Source of the DNA: Desulfobacteraceae bacterium
GTDB lineage: Bacteria; Desulfobacterota; Desulfobacteria; Desulfobacterales; JAUWMJ01
Direction of reading: 5' to 3'
Length of the DNA: 14,706 bases
NCBI GenBank assembly: GCA_030612225.1
Contig: JAUWOH010000032.1
Coordinates: forward strand, 1 to 14,706
Part shown: piece after piece, positions 14,632 through 14,706 of the stretch
Numbering within the stretch: position 1 is the first letter of the stretch
Layout of the letters: each line of letters opens with the position of its first letter
Notes under the pieces: generated by a model
Databases searched by the model: none
Told to the model about the DNA's origin: nothing
Seen by the model: only the letters and a program-made list of their open reading frames with translations
Translations under genes and position numbers: made by a program

Positions 14632-14706
14632 ATGGAAAACCAGAAAACACGTATTGATCAGATGATCTCCAAATTGAGAGAAAGAGAGTATCGAATTACC
14701 CCTCAA
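14632..14706 (+). CDS. N-terminus of Fur/PerR-family transcription regulator (runs off window)
   Basis: The first 25 codons of a plus-strand gene, beginning MENQKTRIDQMISKLRE and ending EYRITPQ. The helix plus RITPQ is the typical opening of Fur-superfamily regulators (usually followed by R-x-x-IL), where it forms the start of the winged-helix DNA-binding domain. Metal ligands lie beyond the window, so Fur, PerR and Zur cannot be separated; the short N-terminus and RITPQ lean toward PerR-like members. The ribosome-binding site is weak (AGAG about 10 bases upstream). The upstream perfect palindrome with a GATAATCAT core supports a Fur-type autoregulated gene. It is the only gene on the plus strand here. 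Confidence 0.7.
   Translation, partial: MENQKTRIDQMISKLREREYRITPQ

Overview
The window (about 14.7 kb, moderate GC) looks like chromosomal DNA of a sulfate-reducing member of the Desulfobacterota, most likely Desulfobacterales. I infer this from recalled resemblance of the anion transporters, the Cache-type histidine kinase and the PEP-synthase-like protein to families common in that group, and from the abundant short intergenic repeats. No taxonomic marker gene is present. Every gene except the last lies on the minus strand, so transcription runs from high to low coordinates.

Region 1 (1-3571, minus): a membrane histidine kinase with a Cache-like sensor region (1687-3360), a stand-alone receiver protein (862-1317), a 42-residue membrane miniprotein (648-776) and the 5' part of a probable SLC13/DASS anion permease (1-536, runs off the window). 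A perfect-consensus sigma-54 promoter (3556-3571) points into this set. A 159-bp terminal-inverted-repeat element (3373-3531) lies between that promoter and the kinase start codon, and three palindromes lie upstream at enhancer distance.

Region 2 (3939-6740, minus): a PEP-synthase/PPDK-like phosphotransferase. It keeps the ATP-grasp and phosphohistidine domains but has an unfamiliar C-terminal domain in place of the PEP-binding barrel. Upstream of it is an array of five small hairpins with different stem sequences and five 16-bp repeats.

Region 3 (6745-9398, minus): a second stand-alone receiver (GTG start), a TSUP (TauE/SafE) permease and a translationally coupled two-TM protein of unknown function, ending in a clear intrinsic terminator. 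Regions 1 and 3 share a layout: a receiver-only regulator beside an anion permease plus a small or unknown membrane protein. I infer a signalling-controlled anion (perhaps sulfate or sulfonate) uptake locus, with the PEP-synthase-like protein as a candidate partner.

Region 4 (9399-9890) is a gene-free spacer with tandem repeats and a second, 235-bp copy of the inverted-repeat element. Region 5 (9891-11210) is a GT-B glycosyltransferase. Region 6 (11370-14199, minus) is a soluble hybrid histidine kinase (GAF-PAS-HisKA-HATPase-REC) followed by a receiver protein, with a good sigma-70 promoter. Region 7 (14200-14706) is a divergent intergenic stretch leading to the first 25 codons of a Fur/PerR-like regulator on the plus strand, with a perfect 17-bp palindrome in its promoter.
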